Positions 1 through 8,338 of a DNA stretch of 64,000 nt are shown here, piece by piece. The translations under genes were made by a program, and so were the position numbers. This DNA is from Acidobacteriota bacterium. Lineage in GTDB: Bacteria > Acidobacteriota > Blastocatellia > RBC074. The stretch is taken from the NCBI GenBank assembly GCA_018269055.1, contig JAFDVI010000059.1:22079-86078 (forward strand), written 5' to 3'. The notes below the pieces were generated by a model. That model did no database searches, had not been told where the DNA came from, and saw nothing but the letters and a program-made list of their open reading frames with translations. The stretch's first letter is position 1, and every line of letters begins with the position of its first letter.

Positions 1-44
1 GCGTTTTCCACTTCAACTGTCCTCAACGCAGCTTCATTTGCCAT
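1..44 (-). CDS. 5' end of an unidentified leftward gene (partial)
   Basis: An ATG at 42-44 on the minus strand is preceded by an AGAGGA-like ribosome site. It opens a frame that leaves the window after 14 complete codons (MANEAALRTVEVEN). The fragment is too short for a family call. Its start faces the start of the sensor kinase at 257, so the roughly 210 bp between them should carry divergent promoters. Confidence 0.4.
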   Translation of the reverse strand, partial: MANEAALRTVEVEN

Positions 45-134
45 TTTGAAATCCTCTACTTCCGGTTCTTGCATCTGTGACACCCAAACATGTTTCAGTG
101 TCTTTTGACGATTCGCAGTGTCATACAAGACTGA

Positions 135-189
135 GTAAATGTCTTCAAAAGTCAGTAAAAACCGGTAAAAGCTGTAAACCTTTTGTAAA
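135..189 (+). promoter_or_regulatory. Phased GTAAA direct repeats upstream of the two-component operon
   Basis: GTAAA occurs at 135, 155, 165, 174 and 185, with steps of 20, 10, 9 and 11 bp, so all copies lie on one face of the helix. OmpR/PhoB-type response regulators typically bind direct repeats spaced about 10-11 bp apart, and such a regulator is encoded in this operon. An autoregulatory operator is therefore a reasonable inference. No convincing -35/-10 pair was assigned. Confidence 0.4.
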
Positions 190-256
190 ACAGGGGAACG
201 GCTGCATACGAAGCCCGTAGAAGCGATGTATACTTTTTGACGAGGTCATAAAGCAG

Positions 257-2014
257 ATGTCGAAGCTGAAAAAGTTTTTGCGGCAAAACATTCTTTGGGT
301 GGGCTTGATCGCCGTGGCGATTCCCTTGCTGGCGCACCTCTGGCTGCAATACAAATCGCTTTCGCAATTGGAAGCGACGCTGCCCTATCAACGCAAAGCC
401 TATATGCGCCGCTATCTGTCGGAGGTGTTCCGAAAAGTCATCACAACGTATGAACATCGGGCCGAAGAAACGCTCAATGTGCCGCATATCGCGTTTCATC
501 ATACGTATCCGAACCCGGATTATGACCCTCGCAAAGCGATAGATTTTGACATCGTCAAAGAGCACTTCACCAACCATCGTTTCAACGGCAGCCGTTTGCA
601 ATTCGTCGGCATCATCAGCGGAAAGCTGGAACCGTCCTATGTCACCATCAGTTTTTATGACCCTGTCACAAATTCTTTCATTTATCGCGGCGAAGACAGC
701 AAGTGGAGCGAGTCAATGGAACAGGAACGCAGCGCCGCCCATGCCGCCGCCGCCAACTGGATGGCGATGATCATGACCAAGTCCACGCCGAAATCCACCG
801 CATTGACCGTGGACGAACGCGATCCGAAATATCGCATCATCGTCAAACCCATTGTGGATGAAAACTCCCATGTGGTCGGGGTCGCCGGGATGTTTTTGGA
901 TGATGACGTGTTCGTCAATGATTACCTTTCTCCAGCGGTAGCGGAATTGACCCCTGGCTGGTTTCCCGACGAAAATAAAAATGTGATTGTTTCGGTATTT
1001 GATCGGGACGAAAAACTGATTTTCGCCAACCAGCAATACGAAGGAAAAGCTTACGAAACGGGGGCAGTGTTTCAGTTCGTTTACACCGACTGGTACATGG
1101 GCATCCGCATGCGGAACATGACCGAGGAGGAATGGAGCCGCAGATATTTTCTAACCAATCTGGCGTTTTCGGCTTTAACGGCGCTGGTTTTGATCGGAGG
1201 CATTGTGTTGGCGCTGAGAACGGCGTCGCGCGCAATGAAACTGTCACAAATGAAAGCAGATTTTGTTTCCAACGTCTCGCATGAACTGCGCACGCCGCTG
1301 GCTTCGATTCGCGTTTTCGGCGAGTTTTTGAAAATGGGCCGCGTCACCGAACAAAACAAAGTCAGTGAATACGGCGAATACATAGAAACCGAAAGCCGGC
1401 GGCTGACGCAGTTGATCAACAACATTCTGGATTTTTCCAAGATCGAGTCAGGCCAGAAAACATACAAGTTTGAGCAAACCGACATCGAACAGGTGGTCAT
1501 TGACACGTTGCGAACATTTGAAGTCGTGCTGGAACAAAACGGATTCAGCGTCAATCTGGAACGGTCGCAACAACCGTTGCCATCTGTGGTGATTGATCAG
1601 GAAGCCATTGCGCAGGCCTTTATCAACTTGCTGGATAATGCGGTCAAATATTCCGGCGAAGCCAATGAGATCAATGTGACCCTGGGACGGCAGAACGATT
1701 TTGTGACGATCTCGGTGCGTGACCAGGGAATCGGCATTTCCAGCGAAGAACGCGACAAGGTGTTTGAGAAATTCTATCGGGTGGGCAATGTGTTGGTTCA
1801 CGATGTGAAAGGTTCGGGGCTGGGATTGTCCATCGTCAAACACATCGTCGAAGCTCACAAAGGCAGAGTCACGGTCGAAAGCGAATTGGGCAAAGGCAGC
1901 ACTTTCATCATTCACCTGCCGGTTGACGATGGCTCAATCGCCAAACCGGAACGAAAAGACGACGAACGGACTTTTGGCCCAACACTCGAAGTCAGCAGCC
2001 AGGTCAGCAACTGA
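257..2014 (+). CDS. Membrane sensor histidine kinase
   Basis: This 585-residue kinase has a membrane segment at about 12-30, a long extracytoplasmic sensor region (about 31-297) and a second membrane segment at about 298-320. The HisKA H-box (VSHELRTPL) places the phosphoaccepting histidine at H342. An HATPase_c domain follows, with the N box (INLLDNAVKYS), the G1 motif (RDQGIGIS) and the G2 motif (GSGLGLSIVKHI). The sensor region matches no ligand-binding family I can name. It should autophosphorylate in response to an external cue and pass phosphate to the OmpR-type regulator encoded 44 bp downstream. The ATG at 257 follows a GAGG about 11 bp upstream. The stimulus is unknown. Confidence 0.93.
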   Translation: MSKLKKFLRQNILWVGLIAVAIPLLAHLWLQYKSLSQLEATLPYQRKAYMRRYLSEVFRKVITTYEHRAEETLNVPHIAFHHTYPNPDYDPRKAIDFDIVKEHFTNHRFNGSRLQFVGIISGKLEPSYVTISFYDPVTNSFIYRGEDSKWSESMEQERSAAHAAAANWMAMIMTKSTPKSTALTVDERDPKYRIIVKPIVDENSHVVGVAGMFLDDDVFVNDYLSPAVAELTPGWFPDENKNVIVSVFDRDEKLIFANQQYEGKAYETGAVFQFVYTDWYMGIRMRNMTEEEWSRRYFLTNLAFSALTALVLIGGIVLALRTASRAMKLSQMKADFVSNVSHELRTPLASIRVFGEFLKMGRVTEQNKVSEYGEYIETESRRLTQLINNILDFSKIESGQKTYKFEQTDIEQVVIDTLRTFEVVLEQNGFSVNLERSQQPLPSVVIDQEAIAQAFINLLDNAVKYSGEANEINVTLGRQNDFVTISVRDQGIGISSEERDKVFEKFYRVGNVLVHDVKGSGLGLSIVKHIVEAHKGRVTVESELGKGSTFIIHLPVDDGSIAKPERKDDERTFGPTLEVSSQVSN

Positions 2015-2058
2015 TTGACTGCGGACCAATTTCAGTTAAACGGAGCGCGCAAGCAGGA

Positions 2059-2745
2059 ATGAATAGAAAAGTTTTGATTGTTGAAGATGACCAGGCAATG
2101 GCCGTTGCGTTGAGTGACGGGTTCGCATACGAGGGGTACAACGTCCAAGTCGCTCGTGACGGATCGGACGGATTAAAACTGGCTGGCGACCGGGAGCTGG
2201 ATTTGATCGTGCTGGACGTTATGCTGCCCAAAATGAGCGGTTTCGATGTGTGCAAACAACTGCGCGGCGCAGGCAACGAAACGCCGATCATTATGTTGAC
2301 GGCGCGCGGCCAGGAAATTGACAAGGTCGTTGGCTTAAAAATCGGCGCGGATGATTACGTCACCAAACCCTTCAGCTTCATGGAGTTGATGGCGCGCGTC
2401 GAAGCCCTGATGCGCCGTTCGCACCGTAAACCGGAAATCTCGACTGATGAATTCACCTTCGGAGACATCAACGTCAACTTCAAACGCTTTGAGGTAACCA
2501 AGGCCGGAGAGCCGCTGGAAATGTCTCCGCGCGAATTCAACATCCTGAAATACTTCATCGAACACAAGGGCGAAGTCGTCACCCGCGATCAGTTGCTGGA
2601 TTCGGTCTGGGGTTACGGCAGCTTCCCGCTGACGCGCACCGTGGATATGCACATCGCCAAGTTGCGGCAAAAAATCGAAGATTCTCCGCACGATCCCAAA
2701 CACGTCATCACAGTGCATCGCGTCGGATATAAATTCGTGGTTTAA
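2059..2745 (+). CDS. OmpR/PhoB-family response regulator
   Basis: This 228-residue protein has a receiver domain (about 4-115) with the acidic pocket near residues 10-11, phosphoacceptor D53 in VLDVMLP, T81 and K103 in VTKPF. A C-terminal winged-helix DNA-binding domain follows (about 130-226), with the typical features EFNILKYF, TRDQLLDSVWG, RTVDMHIAKLRQKIE and VHRVGYKF. It lies 44 bp behind the sensor kinase on the same strand and is its obvious partner. The phased GTAAA repeats upstream of the kinase are candidate binding sites. The regulon cannot be read from this window. Confidence 0.95.
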   Translation: MNRKVLIVEDDQAMAVALSDGFAYEGYNVQVARDGSDGLKLAGDRELDLIVLDVMLPKMSGFDVCKQLRGAGNETPIIMLTARGQEIDKVVGLKIGADDYVTKPFSFMELMARVEALMRRSHRKPEISTDEFTFGDINVNFKRFEVTKAGEPLEMSPREFNILKYFIEHKGEVVTRDQLLDSVWGYGSFPLTRTVDMHIAKLRQKIEDSPHDPKHVITVHRVGYKFVV

Positions 2746-2807
2746 CGCTGTGGTTTATCAGGGCTGTCCCTGCCCTGTGGGAACCTTCTCGTCTCTGACG
2801 CAACCCT

Positions 2808-3773
2808 TCACTGTTTATTCAAGCGCGATTTCATTTCTTTCAATAATTCTTCGGATTTGGGTGTTACCTGCCCGCCAAGCGCGCGACAGTGCGCAAAGTC
2901 CGCTTCGGCTTCCGGCAGTTTTTCTTGCCTCAACAGCGCCAGGCCGCGCCCGCAATAGGCTTTGGCAAATTGCGGATCGAGCTTCAGCGCCTGATCGAAA
3001 TCGGCCACCGCTCGCATCAGGTCCCCCTTGAACCCCCAAGCAACGCCGCGGTTAGCCCAAGCAGTGGGTCGTTGCGAATTGAGAGCGATCCCATGCGTCA
3101 AATCGCTTAAGGCACGCTCGTAATCCCCTTTTATCAACCACGCGCCCCCGCGGTTATTCCAGGCAGCAAAATCATTCGCATCCAACTTGATTGCGCGGTT
3201 GCAATCGGCAATCGCCGCGTCCGCTTCGCCCTGCATGTAATGCACGAAGCAACGATGGCTCCAAGCATCCAAACTGTGCGAGTTGAGCTTGATCGCTTGA
3301 TTCAGGTCGGAAAGTGCAGCGCCCCATTCGCCTTCCTCCGCATGCATCTTGCCTCGGTTGCTCCATGCACGCGAATCGCGCGGGGTTAATTCGATGACGC
3401 GGCTGAAATCATTGAAAGCCGCGTCCCGCTCGCCTTGTTCGTAACAAAGGACACCCCGATTGAGATAAGCATCGGCGTAGTCTGGGTTCAGTTCAACGGC
3501 TTTGTTGTAATCGCTGAGCGCACCCACCGCATCGCCCGCTTGCTTCCGCGCGAAACCGCGATTGTAATAAGCAACAGCGCCGAGCGGGTCAGAAGCAATC
3601 GCCAGATCGAAGTCGGCGATGGCGCGCTCCAAGTTGCCTTTCTTCATCCATTGATTACCGCGTTCGATGTAAGAAGCGGCAGTGATTTGGCGCGGAGACT
3701 GATCTTGAGCCGACACAGTTGCCACCAAACAAAACAGCAGGCCGGCGCGGAGAATGAGTTTGGAATCGAGCAT
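2808..3773 (-). CDS. Exported tetratricopeptide-repeat protein
   Basis: This 321-residue protein starts with a signal peptide (MLDSKLILRAGLLFCLVATVSAQ) and continues as consecutive TPR units of 34 residues. The signature recurs as AIADFDLAIASDP, ALSDYNKAVELNP, AFNDFSRVIELTP, ALSDLNQAIKLNS and similar. The frame is open upstream to 3803, but the start at 3773 is preferred because it places the signal peptide at the N-terminus. TPR arrays are protein-binding scaffolds; no catalytic domain is visible. The gene converges on the response regulator, with 62 bp between stops. Its partner is unknown. Confidence 0.88.
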   Translation of the reverse strand: MLDSKLILRAGLLFCLVATVSAQDQSPRQITAASYIERGNQWMKKGNLERAIADFDLAIASDPLGAVAYYNRGFARKQAGDAVGALSDYNKAVELNPDYADAYLNRGVLCYEQGERDAAFNDFSRVIELTPRDSRAWSNRGKMHAEEGEWGAALSDLNQAIKLNSHSLDAWSHRCFVHYMQGEADAAIADCNRAIKLDANDFAAWNNRGGAWLIKGDYERALSDLTHGIALNSQRPTAWANRGVAWGFKGDLMRAVADFDQALKLDPQFAKAYCGRGLALLRQEKLPEAEADFAHCRALGGQVTPKSEELLKEMKSRLNKQ

Positions 3774-3994
3774 AATCCTCTTCCTGAGTTTTTCTACCTT
3801 CACTGCTTGAATGCCAGCGAGGATTGCAACATCAGCAGATCATTGCTCGCCGTCGTCCTCACCTGGCTAAGCGGTATCCATTCGAGAAACCCGCAGCCGG
3901 AGGCGTGATTTTTTTGTCTGCAAAATCTGGCGTACCGGCGGCGCATCTGCTAGCTTGTGCGCGCCTTATTCAGTCGTTCACAGGAGAAGCCCTG

Positions 3995-4579
3995 ATGGCC
4001 ACACCCGCGTCGCACGAGATTACACAACTGCTCCTGGCCTGGAGCGAAGGAGACGAGACAGCTCAAGAGAAGCTGGTACCGCTCGTTTACGAAGAGCTGC
4101 GCCGCTTGGCCAAGCGATATATGGCGCGCGAGCGCGGCGATCACACCTTGCAGACCACCGCACTGGTCAACGAAGCCTATTTGCGATTGATCAAAACGAA
4201 AGACATGCGTTGGCAAAGCCGCGCGCATTTCTTCGCCGTCTCGGCCAATGTCATGCGGCGCATCCTCGTTGATTTGGCGCGCGAACGCGGCAACCTCAAA
4301 CGCGGCGGCGGCGCGCGGCAGGTCTCGCTCGACGAAGCAATGATTGTCGCGCCGGAGCGCGGCGCTGATTTGCTAGCGCTGGATGAAGCAATGGACAGGC
4401 TTGCGGCGCTCAATGCGCGGCAAAGCCGCGTGGTTGAACTGCGCTACTTCGGCGGGTTGAGTGAAGAAGAGGTCGCCGAAGTTCTCAAAGTCTCGCTGCG
4501 CACGGTGCAGAGCGATTGGCGATTGGCCAGGACGTGGTTGTACCGAGAACTCAGCCGAGGAGGAGACGATGACCCCTGA
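3995..4579 (+). CDS. ECF-type RNA polymerase sigma factor
   Basis: This 194-residue protein has sigma region 2 (about 10-95, including LVPLVYEELRRLAKRYMARE and FFAVSANVMRRILVDLARER) and region 4 (about 130-185, LNARQSRVVELRYFGGLSEEEVAEVLKVS). The long linker and the RRILVD motif fit the ECF subgroup common in Acidobacteria and Planctomycetes. The ATG at 3995 has AGGAGAA 7-12 bp upstream; the open frame extends back to 3824 without a better start. The last 11 bp overlap the start of the Ser/Thr kinase at 4569, so the two are translationally coupled. The kinase probably controls this sigma factor or its signalling. No anti-sigma factor is visible nearby. Confidence 0.9.
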   Translation: MATPASHEITQLLLAWSEGDETAQEKLVPLVYEELRRLAKRYMARERGDHTLQTTALVNEAYLRLIKTKDMRWQSRAHFFAVSANVMRRILVDLARERGNLKRGGGARQVSLDEAMIVAPERGADLLALDEAMDRLAALNARQSRVVELRYFGGLSEEEVAEVLKVSLRTVQSDWRLARTWLYRELSRGGDDDP

Positions 4580-7463
4580 GCAATGGGAACGAGTCGGGCA
4601 GATTTATCAAGCCGCGCTGGAATTGAAATCGGCAGACCGCGCGGCCTATCTCGATCAAGCTTGCGGCGGCGATCACAGCTTGCGCAAAGAAGTTGAATCT
4701 CTGCTCGCGGCGGATGGCAAGGTCGGCGATTTTCTTGACGCCGGGGCGATGGGCGATGCGGCCAAAGCGATGGCGCAAGGGAAATCGCTTTCGCTCATCG
4801 GCAAGAAACTCGGCCCGTACCAAGTGCTGGCGCTCATCGGTGCGGGCGGCATGGGCGAGGTTTATCAAGCGCGTGATGCTCGCCTGAACCGCGATGTGGC
4901 CATCAAAGTCTTGCCCGCTTCGTTCGCTAAAGATGCCGATCGTTTGCGCCGCTTCGAGCAGGAAGCGCGCGCCACATCGGCGCTCAACCATCCGAACATC
5001 CTGACGATCTTCGACATCGGCGCTGCTTCACCAGAACTTGGGGGCGCGCCGTATATCGTCGCTGAATTGCTGGAAGGAGAAGAGCTGCGCGCGCAGTTGC
5101 AGCAAGGCGCGTTGTCGCAACGCCGGGTGATTGATTACGCGCAGCAGATCGCGCGCGGCCTGGCGGCGGCGCACGAACGCGGCATCGTGCATCGTGATTT
5201 AAAGCCAGAGAACCTGTTCGTGATGAAAGACGGGCGCGTGAAGATTCTCGATTTCGGCTTGGCCAAGCTGAAGTCGTCATTCATCGGCGGCGCGATTGAT
5301 ACTGACGCGCCGACACAAAGGAAGTTGACTGATCCGGGCACAGTGCTGGGCACGGTCGCCTATATGTCGCCGGAGCAAGTGCGCGGTGAAGAGGCCGACC
5401 AGCGCGCGGACATCTTTGCGCTCGGCGTAATTCTCTACGAAATGCTGGCGGGGCAACGCGCCTTCACGGGTAATTCCACGGTGGAAGTGATGAACGCGAT
5501 CTTGAAAGAAGAGCCGCCAGAGTTGAGTGAGATAACCGCGAAGGTCAGCTCACAGCTTGCCCGCATTGTGCAGCGGTGTTTGGAGAAGCGTGCGCCGCAG
5601 CGGTTTCAATCGGCAAGTGATCTCGGTTTCGCGCTCGAAGCATTATCGTCAGCGTCGGATTCATCCGCGGCCAATGCCTTCGATTCAACGCTGTCAAAGC
5701 GTGTTGATTGGAACGCGCGCATTTGGATGATGACGACCGGCGTGCTTGCCTTGATTGCGCTGGTGTTGGGCGTGGCCTGGCTCAATCGCACGCCACCGGC
5801 GGTCCAGACGGTGCGCCTAACGCTGCTCGCGCCGGAGAAGACCGATTTCTTCCGGCGCAACTATGCGCTTTCACCGGACGGGCGGCAGCTTGCTTTTTCC
5901 GCCGTTGACGCGGCGGGCAAGGTGATGCTTTACGTCCGTGCCTTGAATTCTTTCAACGCGCAACTTTTGCCCGGCACTGAGGATGCTTACCAGCCATTCT
6001 GGTCGCCGGACAGCGGTTCAATCGGCTTCTTTAGCCAGAAGAAGTTGAAGCGGATCGAAGTCGCGGGCGGCTTGCCGCAAACCATCTGCGAAGCCCCGGA
6101 TTCACTAGGCGGATCGTGGAATCGTGAAAACCAGATCATTCTGTCACCGACGATCACGAACAGGGCCCTTTATCGCGTACCGGCTACTGGCGGGACACCC
6201 GTGCCCGTCACCACACTCGATTCGTCACGGTCGGAGTTCATTCATGCGAGCCCGCAATTTCTGCCCGATGGCCAACACTTCCTTTACTACGCCGAAAATA
6301 ATTTGCACGTCCAGCAAGGCGTTTACGTCGGCTCGCTTAGTGACAGAACAACAAAGCTGGTGCTCGAATCGGAATCCCTCGCCCAATACGCGGCTGGGCA
6401 TCTGCTGTTCGTCAAGGATGCCGTACTGATGGCGCAGGCTTTCGACACGCGCGCGCTGCAACTGACCGGCGAGCCTTTCAGGATTGCCGATCACGTAAAA
6501 ATTCGCGGAAGAAACGCCAGCTTCAGTGCTTCGGAAAACGGCGTATTGGCATATCAAAGCGGAACAGGGCAGGAACCGGAATTGATCTGGTACGACCGCA
6601 CGGGCCACCGGCTGGGCAAAGTCGGCGAGCCTGCCGATTATGGCAGTCCGAGCCTTGCGCCGGATGAGAAGCAACTCGCGGTTGCCATCCGTGACCCGCA
6701 AACGAAGACACGCGACATTTGGCTGTTTGACCCTGCGCGCGGCGGCGCGCCATCGCGGTTCACCTCCGATCCGGCGGATGAATTGAACCCCGCCTGGTCG
6801 CCCGACGGCAAATGGATCCTGTTTTCCTCGAACAAAAGAGGCACGCGCGATTTGTATCAAAAAAGTGTGAATACCAATCAGGAAGAAGAGCTCCTTTTCG
6901 CTTCGCCCGAAGTCAAGAGCGTTGAAGAAGTGTCGCCCGATGGCCGCTGGCTGATCTACAACACAGTCCCTTTCGGCAGTGCCAACACAACCAATAACGA
7001 CCTGTGGATGTTGCCACTCGAAGGTGAACGCACACCCAGATCGTTGCTTAAAACGCAGTTCAGCGAAGATCGCGCCCGAGTCTCGCCTGATGGGCGTTGG
7101 GTCGCTTACCGGTCGAGTGAAACCGCCAACTACGAAATCTACATTGCGACCTTCCCTCAGTTGAACGGCAAGCGGAAGGTTTCCACCGTCGGGGGGTGGG
7201 AGCCGAATTGGCGGCGCGACGGGAAAGAATTGTTCTTCATCGAAGGTTCGAATTTGATGTCGGTGGAAGTGAAGTCCGATTCACGCACGATTGAGACGAG
7301 CGTGCCGAAAGTTCTCTTCCGGGCGGACTTCGCTGGTCGGGGCAGGAATCGCTACGTCGCGAGCGGTGATGGGCAGCGCTTCTTGATCATCACGCAAACG
7401 GAAGACACGACGCCAGCGCCCATCAACGTGGTGGTCAATTGGACGGCGGAGTTGAAACGCTGA
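4569..7463 (+). CDS. Membrane Ser/Thr protein kinase with TolB-like propeller (copy 1)
   Basis: This 964-residue protein starts at ATG 4569, behind AGGAGG and inside the end of the sigma gene. An N-terminal helical segment (1-75, MTPEQWERV...LDQACGGD) precedes a Hanks-type kinase. The kinase has GAGGMG at 91-96, ATP-binding K113, catalytic HRD at 208-210 and metal-binding DFG at 228-230, so it should be active. A membrane span lies at about 386-406. The outer part is a propeller of PD40/WD40-like repeats (SPDGRQLAFS, SPDSGSIGFF, SPDGKWILFSS, SPDGRWVAYRS). The layout suggests sensing outside and phosphorylation inside. It is a near-duplicate of the protein encoded at 12436, with a 200-bp tract of identical DNA. 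Confidence 0.93.
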   Translation: MTPEQWERVGQIYQAALELKSADRAAYLDQACGGDHSLRKEVESLLAADGKVGDFLDAGAMGDAAKAMAQGKSLSLIGKKLGPYQVLALIGAGGMGEVYQARDARLNRDVAIKVLPASFAKDADRLRRFEQEARATSALNHPNILTIFDIGAASPELGGAPYIVAELLEGEELRAQLQQGALSQRRVIDYAQQIARGLAAAHERGIVHRDLKPENLFVMKDGRVKILDFGLAKLKSSFIGGAIDTDAPTQRKLTDPGTVLGTVAYMSPEQVRGEEADQRADIFALGVILYEMLAGQRAFTGNSTVEVMNAILKEEPPELSEITAKVSSQLARIVQRCLEKRAPQRFQSASDLGFALEALSSASDSSAANAFDSTLSKRVDWNARIWMMTTGVLALIALVLGVAWLNRTPPAVQTVRLTLLAPEKTDFFRRNYALSPDGRQLAFSAVDAAGKVMLYVRALNSFNAQLLPGTEDAYQPFWSPDSGSIGFFSQKKLKRIEVAGGLPQTICEAPDSLGGSWNRENQIILSPTITNRALYRVPATGGTPVPVTTLDSSRSEFIHASPQFLPDGQHFLYYAENNLHVQQGVYVGSLSDRTTKLVLESESLAQYAAGHLLFVKDAVLMAQAFDTRALQLTGEPFRIADHVKIRGRNASFSASENGVLAYQSGTGQEPELIWYDRTGHRLGKVGEPADYGSPSLAPDEKQLAVAIRDPQTKTRDIWLFDPARGGAPSRFTSDPADELNPAWSPDGKWILFSSNKRGTRDLYQKSVNTNQEEELLFASPEVKSVEEVSPDGRWLIYNTVPFGSANTTNNDLWMLPLEGERTPRSLLKTQFSEDRARVSPDGRWVAYRSSETANYEIYIATFPQLNGKRKVSTVGGWEPNWRRDGKELFFIEGSNLMSVEVKSDSRTIETSVPKVLFRADFAGRGRNRYVASGDGQRFLIITQTEDTTPAPINVVVNWTAELKR

Positions 7464-7610
7464 TTGGTGATGCCTAAAAAATTGTACATGATCTTCGGAA
7501 TTTAGAGGGCGTCACTGCGGGTTTCTCTGTGCGATTCCGCTTGGGCAAGTGAGGTTGGCAATATCGCCAGCTTTTCACCTGAAAAGATAACGCCCAAATT
7601 GGAGATTCCC

Positions 7611-8309
7611 ATGACGACGACTCAAATCGCAAAGAATGGCTTCTGGCTTCCACGTCCAAAATATCTGCTGTTCGGCCTGATCGGACTGATGATGCTTACC
7701 GTTATTTACAAGGACCGTGTCCTGCTGGATTCGCACGCGCCTATCTGGGAGCACTACCAACTTTTCAAGTGGTGGTTGCTGCCGCACGGCATTGCCGCCG
7801 CGCTGCCGTTGTTTCTTGGCCCATTGCAGTTTTCCGACAGGTTCCGGCGGCGCTTTCTACACTGGCACCGCTTGATCGGGCGAGTCTATGTGTGCGGAGT
7901 CATCGTCGGCGCTCCGTTCGGTGTGGTGGTTGAATATATCAAGTACCGTCACGACATCGCCCCGCTGCGACTGCTCATCGCATCGGTAGGTCTGGGTAGC
8001 CTGTTTGTCTTTACCGCCGTGAGAGCCTTCCTGCTGGCGAAGCGCCGCGACCTGCAAGCGCATCGCCGCTGGATGATACGCAGCTACGCCATTCCGATGG
8101 TCTTTCTTGAAGTGCGTTGCGTGGATCAATTCGCCTGGCTCGCGAAGCTCACGGAATGGCCTTCAACGCTGCTCGAAACGCACTTCATCTCTGACATGTG
8201 GCTGTACATGGCTTTTTCTCTACTGGTTGCCGAGCTATTGTTGCTGTCGGAGAAGCTGCTGAAAAAGCGCCCGATTGCGAGAACCGCGGCCGCTATGGAA
8301 ACGGCCTAG
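7611..8309 (+). CDS. DUF2306-like integral membrane protein
   Basis: This 232-residue protein has several hydrophobic helices (YLLFGLIGLMMLTVI, GIAAALPLFLGPLQF, VYVCGVIVGAPFGVVV, LLIASVGLGSLFVFTAV, LYMAFSLLVAELLLL). Conserved histidines lie in HWHRLIGRVY and QAHRRWMIRSYA, the signature of the DUF2306 membrane family, which may bind heme or a similar cofactor. The ATG at 7611 follows GGAG by 6 bp. It is 147 bp behind the first kinase and 29 bp before the amidase on the same strand. No reaction is known for the family. Confidence 0.75.
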   Translation: MTTTQIAKNGFWLPRPKYLLFGLIGLMMLTVIYKDRVLLDSHAPIWEHYQLFKWWLLPHGIAAALPLFLGPLQFSDRFRRRFLHWHRLIGRVYVCGVIVGAPFGVVVEYIKYRHDIAPLRLLIASVGLGSLFVFTAVRAFLLAKRRDLQAHRRWMIRSYAIPMVFLEVRCVDQFAWLAKLTEWPSTLLETHFISDMWLYMAFSLLVAELLLLSEKLLKKRPIARTAAAMETA

Positions 8310-8338
8310 AGCAAAGGCGAAGAAAGGATAAACGCGCA

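Noticed and set aside
2750..3031. Plus-strand open frame over the TPR gene
   Set aside because: It lies antisense to the well-supported TPR protein and shows no protein features.
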